Below are positions 1 to 7,432 of a stretch of DNA of 57,862 nt, in pieces (the first letter of the stretch is position 1; each line of letters opens with the position of its first letter). The stretch spans positions 1-57,862 of the forward strand of contig CBFGXE010000015.1 of assembly GCA_965652645.1 (NCBI GenBank), read 5' to 3'. The position numbers and the translations under genes are program-made. The stretch is from ZC4RG30 sp965652645 (lineage in GTDB: Bacteria; Pseudomonadota; Gammaproteobacteria; Steroidobacterales; Steroidobacteraceae). A model generated the notes under the pieces. It was not told the DNA's origin and did no database searches. It saw only the letters and a program-made list of their open reading frames with translations.

Positions 1-2
1 AG

Positions 3-545
3 GATCTGAACAGCACGAACGGCACGTACGTCAACGGCAAGCTGATCAAGAAGCATGCGCTGCAGCACGGCGACGTGATCACAGTGGGCCACCACCAGCT
101 GCGCTTCGTCGAGGACGACGACGCCCAGCAGGACGAGTTCGAGAAGACCATGGTGATCCAGCCCTCGCAGCGGCCGGTGGAAAAGATCCAGGAGGCCAGT
201 GCCAAGAGCGAGCCCGTCGGATCGGCCACTGCCACCGGCCTGCGTCGGCAGCTGCCCGATGGTGCGCAGCAGGTGAAGAAGGCCCGGCTGCAGGTGCTCT
301 CCGGTGCCTTTGCCGGCCGCGAGCTGGAACTCACCAAGGCGCTCACCACCCTGGGCAGGCCCGGCGTGCAGGTGGCGGCGGTCACGCGCCGCGCCGACGG
401 CTTCTACATCGTGCATGTGGAGGCCGACAAGCCGGACAACTACCCGCTGGTGAATGGCACGCCCATCGGCGCCCAGGCCCGCCGCCTGGCCGACAACGAC
501 GTCATCCAGCTGGCGGGCGTGAAGATGGGGTTCTTCGAGAATTGA
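3..545 (+). CDS. FHA-domain protein, C-terminal part (5' end outside window)
   Basis: The reading frame is open from the window edge, so the true start lies upstream. The first visible residues contain the FHA core STNGTYVNG, followed by a GDVITVGHHQLRF strand; this is the phosphothreonine-binding forkhead-associated fold that docks on phosphorylated partners. After an acidic linker a second, weaker FHA-like segment follows, with LSGAFAGRELEL, LGRPG and NGTPIGAQARRLADNDVIQLAG, so the protein probably carries two FHA units in tandem. No membrane segment is visible in this part. An intrinsic terminator follows 38 nt after the stop, which makes this the last gene of its transcript. Signalling adaptor is the safe call; the partner kinase is not visible. 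Confidence 0.8.
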   Translation, partial: DLNSTNGTYVNGKLIKKHALQHGDVITVGHHQLRFVEDDDAQQDEFEKTMVIQPSQRPVEKIQEASAKSEPVGSATATGLRRQLPDGAQQVKKARLQVLSGAFAGRELELTKALTTLGRPGVQVAAVTRRADGFYIVHVEADKPDNYPLVNGTPIGAQARRLADNDVIQLAGVKMGFFEN

Positions 546-554
546 GCTGGCGCG

Positions 555-602
555 GCCAGGCATCCGCGAGGGTGCCTGGCCCGGCCCGCGAAGGGCCTTT
601 TC
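555..602 (+). terminator. Hairpin followed by intrinsic terminator after the FHA gene
   Basis: A perfect 8-bp inverted repeat (GCCAGGCA at 555-562 and TGCCTGGC at 573-580) is followed at once by a second hairpin, GGCCC-gcgaa-GGGCC (583-597), and five T residues (598-602). The second hairpin with its T run is a standard Rho-independent terminator on the plus strand. It separates the FHA transcript from the convergent bfd gene. Confidence 0.75.
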
Positions 603-632
603 ACCGGATTTTGGAGTAAGGAAGAGCGCCGC

Positions 633-827
633 TCAGGCGGCGATCATGCCCGGGCAGGTGTCCCCTGCCTGGTGCTGCGCCAGCGCCTCGCGCGCCGCGC
701 ATTCGCAGCTGCCGCAGCAGGTGCTGACCTCCAGCTTCTCTTGCAGTGCATCAAAGCTGCGGCAACCACCCGCAACCGCCTTGGCGATGTCACGCTCGGA
801 GATGTTCTGGCAGACGCAGATGATCAC
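633..827 (-). CDS. bfd: Bacterioferritin-associated ferredoxin
   Basis: A 64-residue [2Fe-2S] protein that passes electrons to bacterioferritin so that stored ferric iron can be reduced and released. Cysteines 4 and 6 (CVC near the N-terminus) and 38 and 41 (STCCGSC) are in the spacing expected for the Bfd cluster ligands. A GTG start at 827 is chosen because the product then begins MIICVCQN, as Bfd proteins do; no ATG is available in frame nearby and the ribosome-binding site is weak. The gene is divergent from bfr, and the 124-bp spacer holds a Fur-like box, so iron-dependent co-regulation of the pair is expected. Confidence 0.88.
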   Translation of the reverse strand: MIICVCQNISERDIAKAVAGGCRSFDALQEKLEVSTCCGSCECAAREALAQHQAGDTCPGMIAA

Positions 828-840
828 GACCCGGATACTA

Positions 841-861
841 ATGCGAATTGTTCTTGTTTGC
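841..861. promoter_or_regulatory. Fur-box-like site between bfd and bfr
   Basis: Read on the minus strand the site is GCAAACAAGAACAATTCGCA, close to the common gammaproteobacterial Fur site form GCAAATGAGAATNATTCGCA. It sits 14 nt in front of the bfd start and about 90 nt before bfr, in an AT-rich patch of an otherwise GC-rich spacer. Known Fur control of bfd supports the reading; it is a pattern match only. Confidence 0.5.
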
Positions 862-951
862 AATATTTGACCTATTCCCGCTCGCCCCTCCCCGGCGGCC
901 AAGCTGTTAGCGTTGCACCTGCCCGTTTTTTCCTGACCCAAGTGAGATTCC

Positions 952-1422
952 ATGCAAGGCGACAAGCAAGTCATCGCGCACCTCAATGCCCAGCTCAAGA
1001 TGGAGCTGACCGCCATCAACCAGTATTTCCTGCACGCGAGGATGCTGAAGAACTGGGGCCTGAAGCGCTGGGCCAAGCATGAATACGAGGAGTCGATCGA
1101 GGAGATGAAGCACGCCGACCTGCTGGTCGAGCGCGTGCTGATGCTCGGCGGCCTGCCCAACCTGCAGGACCTGGGCAAGCTGCTGATCGGCGAGAACGCG
1201 ATCGAGACCCTGAGCCTGGACCTGAAGCTGGAAACCGGCAGCCGCACGCACCTGCAGGAGGCCATCGCGTACTGCGACACCGTGCGCGACTACGTCAGCC
1301 GCGAGCTGTTCGAGAAGATCCTCGAGGACACCGAGGAGCATATCGACTACCTGGAGACGCAGATCGGCCTGGTGCAGCAGGTGGGCGAGCAGAACTACCT
1401 GCAGTCCCAGATGCACGAATAG
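952..1422 (+). CDS. bfr: Bacterioferritin
   Basis: A 156-residue ferritin-like subunit of the 24-mer iron store; it oxidises Fe(II) and mineralises it in the cavity. Ferroxidase ligands E18, E51, H54, E94 and H130 and the haem ligand M52 are present at the usual family numbering, and Y25 is kept. The residue usually given as E127 is a threonine here (ILEDTEEH at 123-130), so the second iron site lacks its normal bridging glutamate unless E128 or E129 takes over. Length and the motif NWGLKRW are typical. It is paired divergently with bfd and ends 13 nt before the convergent alr stop. Confidence 0.93.
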   Translation: MQGDKQVIAHLNAQLKMELTAINQYFLHARMLKNWGLKRWAKHEYEESIEEMKHADLLVERVLMLGGLPNLQDLGKLLIGENAIETLSLDLKLETGSRTHLQEAIAYCDTVRDYVSRELFEKILEDTEEHIDYLETQIGLVQQVGEQNYLQSQMHE

Positions 1423-1435
1423 CCGGGCGGATACC

Positions 1436-2512
1436 TCAGGCCAGGGCCAGCGGCACCCGCTGGCTCACGCCGCACAGCAGCTCGTAGGGAATGGTCCCGG
1501 CGTGGGCGGCAATCTGCTCCACCGGCAGCTCCGGCCCCCAGAGGATGGCCGGATCGCCCACGCGCACGACGGGAATCCACGAGACGTCCACGGCCACCAT
1601 GTCCATGGATACCCGGCCGACCAGCGCAGCCCGCGAGCCATTCACCAGCACCGGCGTGCCGTTCTCCAGCGAGCGCGGCAGGCCGTCGCCGTAGCCTGCC
1701 GCCACGATGGCCACGCGCGCATCACGTGAGGCATGCCAGGCGCCGCCATAACCGACCGTCTCCCCCGCGCGCACCTCGCGCACCGCGATCACCGTGGACA
1801 CCAGCCGCATGGCCGGCTGCAGCCCGAGCTGCGGACCCAGCAGCTCGGGGAAGGGCGACACGCCATACAGCGCCAGTCCCGGCCGCACCCACTCCACCTG
1901 TCCCGCGGGCTGCGAGAACAGGCCGGCGGAATTGCACAGGCTGCGCGCCAGGCCACGTCCGTCCGACAGCTCCCTGAAGCGGGCAAGCTGCAGCTGCGTC
2001 ATGGTGCTGTCGGCCTCGTCGGCACTGGCGAAATGGGAAAGCAGCCGCAGCTCGCGCACGCGCGGCCCGAGCGAGACAAGCCGTTCCAGCGCCGAAGCCG
2101 CCTGCTCCATGCGGAAACCCAGGCGGTTCATGCCGGTGTCGATCTTCAGCCACACGATGAAGGAATCATCGGCGGCGGCAGCGCCAAGCAGCGCGAGCTG
2201 TTCATCCGTGTGCACCACGATCTGCAGGTCGTGGCGGGCCGCCTCGGCCAGCTGCTCCGCGTCGAACACGCCCTCCAGCAGCACGACGGGTTTCTTCACC
2301 CCCGCACCGCGCAGTACCAGCGCCTCCTGCAGGCGCGCCACGGCAAAGGCATCGGCGTCGGCAAGGCACAGCGCGGTGGTCACCAGTCCGTGGCCATAGG
2401 CATTGGCTTTCACCACCGCCATCACGCGGCTGGCCGGCGCCACTTCGCGCACGCGCTGGAGGTTCCGGCGCAGCGCCGCAGCGCTGACCTCGGCGCGGAT
2501 CAGGGAATTCAC
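1436..2512 (-). CDS. alr: Alanine racemase
   Basis: A 358-residue fold-type III PLP enzyme that interconverts L- and D-alanine for peptidoglycan. The PLP lysine is K35 in VVKANAYGHG, and the second catalytic base is the tyrosine of ETVGYGGAW. The C-terminal domain carries AAGYGDGLPR and VGRVSMDMVAVDV, both family hallmarks. The gene follows dnaB with a 19-nt gap on the same strand, the rpsF-rpsR-rplI-dnaB-alr order common in gammaproteobacteria, and is probably co-transcribed with dnaB. Confidence 0.95.
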   Translation of the reverse strand: MNSLIRAEVSAAALRRNLQRVREVAPASRVMAVVKANAYGHGLVTTALCLADADAFAVARLQEALVLRGAGVKKPVVLLEGVFDAEQLAEAARHDLQIVVHTDEQLALLGAAAADDSFIVWLKIDTGMNRLGFRMEQAASALERLVSLGPRVRELRLLSHFASADEADSTMTQLQLARFRELSDGRGLARSLCNSAGLFSQPAGQVEWVRPGLALYGVSPFPELLGPQLGLQPAMRLVSTVIAVREVRAGETVGYGGAWHASRDARVAIVAAGYGDGLPRSLENGTPVLVNGSRAALVGRVSMDMVAVDVSWIPVVRVGDPAILWGPELPVEQIAAHAGTIPYELLCGVSQRVPLALA

Positions 2513-2531
2513 GGGTCGGGCGGACAGGCGC

Positions 2532-5153
2532 TCAACGCAGCACTCCTTCCGCGTAGGCCTCGGGCATGTAGTTGGTGAAGCGTGTGTATTTGCCCTGGAA
2601 CGTGAGCACGAAATGGCCGGTCTCGCCGTTGCGGTGCTTGGCCAGCTCCACGTCGGCCTCGCCCTTGCGCGGGGAATTCTTGTCGTAATACTCCTCGCGG
2701 TAGATGAACAGGATCATGTCCGCGTCCTGCTCAATTGCGCCGGAGTTGTGCGTGACGATGCCGTCGGCCAGCCAGCACGCCGGGCCCGGTACCGTGAGGT
2801 CGAACACTTCCTCTTCGCCGTCGGCGGTGATCGAAACGACCCGATCCCAGAACAGGTCGGACTGCGCCCAGGCGGCAAGTTCGGTGGATTCAAGCAGTTC
2901 GGCATAGCTCGCCAGAGTCTCGCGGCTCGGTGCGAACCTGAAGTGGGAGGTGCCTCCGTAGGAGGTACCCCGCAGCGCCGCCATGGCGCGCGTGGTGACG
3001 CCGCGTTCGCGCATCAGCGCGCGGACCTCCCCGAACACTGTCGCCGGCAACGTATCCACATTGGTGTTGCCCGCATGGGCTTCAAACCGTTCCACCAACA
3101 CCGCGGCCGGCGCTGCACGCGGCCCGAAGCCGCCGACCAACTCCAGGAAGCGGCGCTGGCCCTCCCCGCTGACGTCGACGGTGTACACGGGTCGGCTCGC
3201 GGCGCTGTGCGTGCCCCGGATGCGGCCGATGATTCCGAGCCGCAGCAGCAACGCGGCCACGTCATGGGCCAGCTTCCGGCTGCAGGTGGAGAAATAGATG
3301 CGTGCGCCGCCGCGCTGCCCCGCCTTGCGGGGCGCGATGCAGCCATCAGTGGCCCAGAGGTGGCGCAAGAGCAGGGATATCTGGTCGTCGGCGAGGCGGA
3401 ACACCTGCGGCGGCAGCTGCTTCTCGTGGGAACGCTGGCCGAAGATTCCCAGCTCCTTCAGCCAGGCGCCGACGCCGGCCGGATGCCACCGGTTGCCGTT
3501 GCCTGAAATCACCAGCTGATGCCAGGCACCGCGGCCCGGATGCCGGGTCACCACGGAACCGAAAGCTTCTGCAGCCTGCCTGACAGCCTCGCTGTTTTCC
3601 CCGGAGGCCGTGGTGTAGCGCAGCGGCTGGTGCTTGAGGTAACTGCCATCCCCGACCAGGTGCCCGAGCAGCACCAGCGCATGTTCCGGCCACCGCTCGG
3701 GCGTCGCCGGCGTCGGCACCTTCCGGGCCAGCGCCAGGCGCTCACCGGTCTTCAGCTCCGCCACCGTCTTCCAGCCCTCTCCGGCCAGCAAGCGGTGCTC
3801 CGCTGTGGCCCGGATCGAGCGCCCGCTGGCCAGCTGCACGCGGAACACGGGCCGTGTCCCGACGCACCAGACCTTGTCCGCATGCGCCGCAACGATGCGC
3901 TGCCCGCCATCGACGGCCCAGACTTGCGGAGTGGTATCCACCAGTTCGCGGATCGGCACGCGGCGTCCGTCGGTGAGGCACACGAGCGTATCGCCGGTGA
4001 CGCACTCGCGAAGATCCGACATCACCGGCTTCTTGCCCTCGCGCTGCTCCACGCTGCGGTTCAGCTGCGAGAGCGCGATCACCGGCACGTCAAGCTCCTT
4101 GGCCAGCGCCTTCAGGCCGCGGGAGATCTCGGAGATCTCCGTGGCGCGGTTTTCCTTGCTGCCGCTCACCTGCATCAGCTGCAGGTAGTCGACGATGACC
4201 AGGTGCAGCCCGTGCTCGCGCTTCACGCGCCGCGCGCGGGCGCGCAGGTCGGTGGGCGTGAGGGCCGGCTGGTCGTCGATGTAGATGCGCGCCTCCTGCA
4301 GCTGCGCGGTGGCGCTGCTGATGCGCGCCCAGTCCTGGTCGCTGATGCGCCCGGAGCGGATGTCGTGCAGCGGCACGCCCCCCACCGAGGAGAGCATGCG
4401 GGTCATCAGCTGCTCGGTGGGCATTTCCATCGAGAAGATCAGCACCGTGCCGCGCACCTTGTGGTCCAGCGCCACGTTCTCGCCGACGTTGATGGCCAGC
4501 GTGGTCTTGCCCATGCCGGGGCGGCCGGCCACGATCACCAGGTCGCCGCCGCGCAGGCCGCCGGTGAGCTTGTCGAAGTCGGTGAAGCCGCTGGGCGTGC
4601 CGCGCATGCTGTCCGGGTTGGCGTGCCACTCGTCGATCTTGTCGATCAGCGCCGGCAGCATGGAGCGCACGGACTGCGCCCCCTCGGTGCGCCCTGCCCC
4701 GCGCTCGGCAATCTCGAACACGCGCGCCTCGGCCTGGTTCACCAGCTCGCGCGCGGAGAGGCCCTCGTCGCTGTAGACCGAGGAGACAATGGCGTTGCCG
4801 GCGCTGATCAGCGAGCGCAGCAGCGAACGCTCGCGCACGATCTGCGCATAGGCGCGCGCGTTGGCCGCGGTGGGCGTGTCGCGTACCAGGGTGGAGAGAT
4901 AGGCCAGCCCGCCGACCTCGGCCAGCTTGCCAAGGCGCTCGAGCCGCTCGGAGACTGTGACCACGTCGATGGCCTTGGACTCGGCCACCAGCTCGGCCAC
5001 GGCGTCGAAGATCAGCCGGTGGTCGGGACGGTAGAAGTCCTCGGGCGAGATGCTGTCGCCCACCTGGTCCCAGGCCTGGGTGTCGAGCAGCAGGCCGCCG
5101 AGCACGGCCTGCTCGGCTTCGATCGAATGCGGTGGAGTGTGTAACCGGTCCAT
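2532..5153 (-). CDS. dnaB: Replicative DNA helicase DnaB with in-frame intein
   Basis: An 873-residue precursor made of 453 residues of DnaB and a 420-residue intein. The extein has the N-terminal domain (PPHSIEAEQAVLGGLLLD), Walker A (GRPGMGKTT), Walker B region (LVIVDYLQLM) and the R-finger segment (SDLRE/SGAIEQDAD). The intein is inserted exactly between E383 and S804, inside this conserved DnaB motif and just after the Walker region, a known intein site in DnaB proteins. Precise excision would restore SDLRESGAIEQDAD and give a normal-length hexameric helicase that unwinds the fork ahead of the replisome. It lies between rplI and alr. The ATG at 5153 gives the usual N-terminus; no strong Shine-Dalgarno is seen. 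Confidence 0.95.
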   Translation of the reverse strand: MDRLHTPPHSIEAEQAVLGGLLLDTQAWDQVGDSISPEDFYRPDHRLIFDAVAELVAESKAIDVVTVSERLERLGKLAEVGGLAYLSTLVRDTPTAANARAYAQIVRERSLLRSLISAGNAIVSSVYSDEGLSARELVNQAEARVFEIAERGAGRTEGAQSVRSMLPALIDKIDEWHANPDSMRGTPSGFTDFDKLTGGLRGGDLVIVAGRPGMGKTTLAINVGENVALDHKVRGTVLIFSMEMPTEQLMTRMLSSVGGVPLHDIRSGRISDQDWARISSATAQLQEARIYIDDQPALTPTDLRARARRVKREHGLHLVIVDYLQLMQVSGSKENRATEISEISRGLKALAKELDVPVIALSQLNRSVEQREGKKPVMSDLRECVTGDTLVCLTDGRRVPIRELVDTTPQVWAVDGGQRIVAAHADKVWCVGTRPVFRVQLASGRSIRATAEHRLLAGEGWKTVAELKTGERLALARKVPTPATPERWPEHALVLLGHLVGDGSYLKHQPLRYTTASGENSEAVRQAAEAFGSVVTRHPGRGAWHQLVISGNGNRWHPAGVGAWLKELGIFGQRSHEKQLPPQVFRLADDQISLLLRHLWATDGCIAPRKAGQRGGARIYFSTCSRKLAHDVAALLLRLGIIGRIRGTHSAASRPVYTVDVSGEGQRRFLELVGGFGPRAAPAAVLVERFEAHAGNTNVDTLPATVFGEVRALMRERGVTTRAMAALRGTSYGGTSHFRFAPSRETLASYAELLESTELAAWAQSDLFWDRVVSITADGEEEVFDLTVPGPACWLADGIVTHNSGAIEQDADMILFIYREEYYDKNSPRKGEADVELAKHRNGETGHFVLTFQGKYTRFTNYMPEAYAEGVLR
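2745..4004 (-). other. DnaB intein with LAGLIDADG endonuclease domain
   Basis: This in-frame insert encodes 420 residues, from C1 (CVTGDTLV, block A) to N420 preceded by H419 (GIVTHN, block G), with serine as the +1 extein residue; all the residues required for protein splicing are present. Block B is TAEH (67-70). Two LAGLIDADG-like helices are visible: LLGHLVGDG (112-120) and LLLRHLWATDG (211-221), each ending with an acidic residue, so the homing endonuclease may still be active. The reading frame has no interruption. Confidence 0.93.
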
Positions 5154-5228
5154 GCCAGAACCACCATTCTGGCCGATCAGGCCATGGACCGGTTAGGGAC
5201 TATCCGGGGGATAAGCTGTGGAAGAAGC

Positions 5229-5678
5229 CTATTCCTCGGCCTGGATGATGACGGGCAGCTCCAGGTCGACGTCCGTGTGCAGATGCACGGTCACCACATG
5301 CTCGCCCACGGTGCGCAGCGGGCCGTTCGGCAGGCGCACCTCGCTGCGGGACAGCGGCTGGCCGGCGGCGGTGGCGGCCTCGGCGATGTCGGCCGTGCCG
5401 ATGGAGCCGAACAGCTTGCCCTCGTTGCCCGCCTTGGCGGTCAGCGTGAGCGTGAAGCCCTCGAAGCGGGCCTTGCGGCCCTCGGCACCGGCCAGCGCTT
5501 CGCGCGCGACCTTCTCCAGCTCCGCGCGGCGCGCCTCGAACTTCTTCACGTTGTCCGGGGTGGCCAGGGTGGCCTTGCCCTTGGGCAGCAGGAAGTTGCG
5601 GGCAAAGCCGGAGCGCACCGAGACGCGATCGCCCAGGTTGCCGAGGTTGGCCACTTTCTCAAGAAGAATGACGTCCAT
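5229..5678 (-). CDS. rplI: 50S ribosomal protein L9
   Basis: The 149-residue product begins MDVILLEKVANLGNLGD, the signature of L9, which binds 23S rRNA near the L1 stalk and bridges with a long central helix (residues about 41-75, rich in K, E and A). The C-terminal domain ends with VTVHLHTDVDLELPV. The ATG at 5678 is preferred to the longer open frame because it gives the standard L9 N-terminus and length. It follows rpsR by 11 nt and precedes dnaB in the same direction. Confidence 0.96.
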   Translation of the reverse strand: MDVILLEKVANLGNLGDRVSVRSGFARNFLLPKGKATLATPDNVKKFEARRAELEKVAREALAGAEGRKARFEGFTLTLTAKAGNEGKLFGSIGTADIAEAATAAGQPLSRSEVRLPNGPLRTVGEHVVTVHLHTDVDLELPVIIQAEE

Positions 5679-5689
5679 TGCGGTGAACC

Positions 5690-5914
5690 TTAATGCTGGT
5701 CGGTGTACGGCAGCAGCGCCAGGAAGCGCGCGCGCTTGATGGCCACGGACAGCTGGCGCTGGAAGTAGCTCTTGGTGCCGGTGATACGGCTGGGAACGAT
5801 CTTGCCGGTCTCGGAGATGTAGCCCTTGAGCGTGGCCAGGTCCTTGTAGTCGATCGACTTCACGCCATCGGCGGTGAAGCGGCAGAATTTCTTGCGGCGG
5901 ATGAAACGTGACAT
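5690..5914 (-). CDS. rpsR: 30S ribosomal protein S18
   Basis: A 74-residue basic protein starting MSRFIRRKKFCRF and containing DYKDLATLKGYISETGKIVP and RITGTKSYFQRQL, the conserved S18 body that forms a heterodimer with S6 on the platform of the small subunit. It lies 9 nt after rpsF and 11 nt before rplI. The primosomal gene priB that sits between rpsF and rpsR in E. coli is absent here. Confidence 0.96.
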   Translation of the reverse strand: MSRFIRRKKFCRFTADGVKSIDYKDLATLKGYISETGKIVPSRITGTKSYFQRQLSVAIKRARFLALLPYTDQH

Positions 5915-5923
5915 CTGAATCTC

Positions 5924-6304
5924 CTAGCGCATGCCCATGTCGTCGCCATCGTCGTCGCGGTCGCGACGGCGCTCGCCATCCTCGTCCTCGCCGCGCGCCA
6001 TCGGCGACGGCTCGGTCACGGCGGCGTCCATGGCCACCACCAGGTGGCGCAGCACGGCGTCGCTGAAGCGGAAGGCACCGGTGAGCTCGGCCAGCGTAGC
6101 CTGGTCGGTCTCGACGTTCATCAGCAGGTAGTGCGCCTTGTGGACCTTGGCGATGGGGAAGGCCAGCTGGCGGCGGCCCCAGTCCTCGACACGGTGCACG
6201 GTGCCGTTGGCGCCGGTCACCATGCCCTTGTAGCGCTCGAGCATGGCGGGAACCTGCTCGCTCTGGTCCGGGTGCACCAGGACCACGATCTCGTAGTGCC
6301 TCAT
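5924..6304 (-). CDS. rpsF: 30S ribosomal protein S6
   Basis: A 126-residue product with the S6 fold signature MRHYEIVVLVHPDQSEQ, WGRRQLAFPI and HKAHYLLMNVE. Residues from about 98 onward form a highly charged, low-complexity tail (GEDEDGERRRDRDDDGDD), which is usual in high-GC relatives. The ATG at 6304 has an AAGGAG ribosome site 7 nt upstream. It is first gene of the S6-S18-L9 run, and a stable hairpin precedes it. Confidence 0.96.
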   Translation of the reverse strand: MRHYEIVVLVHPDQSEQVPAMLERYKGMVTGANGTVHRVEDWGRRQLAFPIAKVHKAHYLLMNVETDQATLAELTGAFRFSDAVLRHLVVAMDAAVTEPSPMARGEDEDGERRRDRDDDGDDMGMR

Positions 6305-6324
6305 GTAGTCTCCTTGTGGATGAA

Positions 6325-6353
6325 GCCACCCGCTGAAGGCGTAGCGGTGTGGC
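6325..6353 (-). promoter_or_regulatory. Leader hairpin upstream of rpsF
   Basis: On the minus strand GCCAC-A-CCGCT-acgccttc-AGCGG-GTGGC forms a 10-bp stem with a single bulged A, ending 20 nt before the rpsF start. S6:S18 autoregulatory leaders in bacteria use a hairpin with a CCG element at about this position, so this is a candidate for that control element. The match is to position and general shape, not to a full covariance model. Confidence 0.35.
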
Positions 6354-6416
6354 AAGGGGGCGCGAAGTGTACCCAAGCACCCCGGGTCCGGCAAGGAAGA
6401 TGTTGCTTTGCAGCAA

Positions 6417-6809
6417 CTACCTGCTGAAGTGGTAGTTGGCCCCGATCCAGAAAGTCCTGGCCTTCGAACCGGCACCGTCGTGCCAGTCGACCAGCAGCCG
6501 CAGGGAGACCGGCCGCTGCCCGGGAAGCCAGCCCAGGCCTGCTCCGAAGACCCCCACGGTTCCGGAAGTCTTGTCCCGCGAGAGCGGCTCTTCCCAATCC
6601 CAGGGCGGCGCCAGGTGGTTGCCGAACCGGTATCCACCGTGCAGCGCCCCCCTGGAACCCTCAAAGCTGCGATCAGGAACAACGTCCACTTCAACCTTCG
6701 GCATGACCAGCGAAGCCGCGATATACGGCCCCCCTGCCACGGCTGCCGACGGAAGCAGGATGATTGCAGCAAACAGGCCCAGCACCGGCCCCGGATACCT
6801 CCCGGACAT
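6417..6809 (-). CDS. Small exported protein, possible outer-membrane barrel fragment
   Basis: A 130-residue product with a clear signal peptide (hydrophobic run LGLFAAIILLPSAAVAGG, cleavage after AVA at about residue 26). The mature part has alternating residues and ends with RTFWIGANYHFSR, which looks like the last strand of a small beta-barrel, but the protein is short for a complete 8-strand barrel. The ATG at 6809 is chosen because GGGAGGG lies 6 nt upstream. It is last in an operon of exported proteins (10302 to 6417, minus strand), 20 nt after the esterase gene. No family is recognised with certainty. Confidence 0.6.
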   Translation of the reverse strand: MSGRYPGPVLGLFAAIILLPSAAVAGGPYIAASLVMPKVEVDVVPDRSFEGSRGALHGGYRFGNHLAPPWDWEEPLSRDKTSGTVGVFGAGLGWLPGQRPVSLRLLVDWHDGAGSKARTFWIGANYHFSR

Positions 6810-6829
6810 CAACAACCCTCCCTGGTTGA

Positions 6830-7432
6830 TCAGTCGAGCATTCCAGCCAGCACAGGAAAGACCCGTTCGGCGATCACACGGTATCCGGCGTCATTCGGGT
6901 GCACCTGGTCGGCCATGTAGCCGGACACGCCCAGCGTGTCGTCCAGCACGTCGTGCACATAAGCCGTGCCCAGCCGGTCGGCCAGCTCCTCGAAGCGTGA
7001 TGCGAAGTGGTCGCGCACCAGGCCGCCGCGCACACCGGCGAGCAGCACCGCAGCGCCATCGTCCTGCAACCGCGTGATGATGGTTTCGAGGTTGGCAAAG
7101 GTGGTGTCCTGCGGCAACTGCCGCAGGAAGTCGTTGCCGCCCAGCAGCAGGATCACCACGGACGGTTCCAGCGCCAGCACCTCATCGAGCCGCGCCAGGC
7201 CATCGGCGGTGGTGTCGCCCGGCACGCCCAGGTTCTCGATCGGCCGGCCGAGCTTCTGTTCCAGCAGCTTCACGAAGCCACCGCCGGAAGAACCGGTGCC
7301 GTAAACCAGGCTGTCGCCAAAGGCCACGATGGGCCCGTCGCGCGTGGGACCCGCCACATCGCGCGAACAGGCCGTGACCAGCACTGCTGCCAGCAGCGCG
7401 ATGCCCGGGGTGGCCATCGCGCGGCGCCGCAT
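6830..7432 (-). CDS. SGNH/GDSL-family lipoprotein esterase (TesA-like)
   Basis: A 200-residue hydrolase with the four SGNH blocks: VAFGDSLVYG (nucleophile Ser), NLGVPGDTT (Gly), LLLGGNDFLR (Asn) and DQVHPNDAGY (catalytic Asp/His). The N-terminus has a lipoprotein signal with lipobox VLVTAC, so it should be anchored in the periplasm. TesA-type enzymes act as arylesterase, thioesterase and lysophospholipase; the substrate here is not predictable. Its ATG overlaps the stop of the preceding gene (TGATG), indicating translational coupling within the operon. Confidence 0.85.
   Translation of the reverse strand: MRRRAMATPGIALLAAVLVTACSRDVAGPTRDGPIVAFGDSLVYGTGSSGGGFVKLLEQKLGRPIENLGVPGDTTADGLARLDEVLALEPSVVILLLGGNDFLRQLPQDTTFANLETIITRLQDDGAAVLLAGVRGGLVRDHFASRFEELADRLGTAYVHDVLDDTLGVSGYMADQVHPNDAGYRVIAERVFPVLAGMLD

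Noticed and set aside
1733..2578. Long open frame opposite alr
   Set aside because: Shadow of a real high-GC gene on the other strand; similar long frames opposite dnaB (3519-5144), purA/hflC (36240-38999) and nnr/panC (46023-48695) are explained in the same way.
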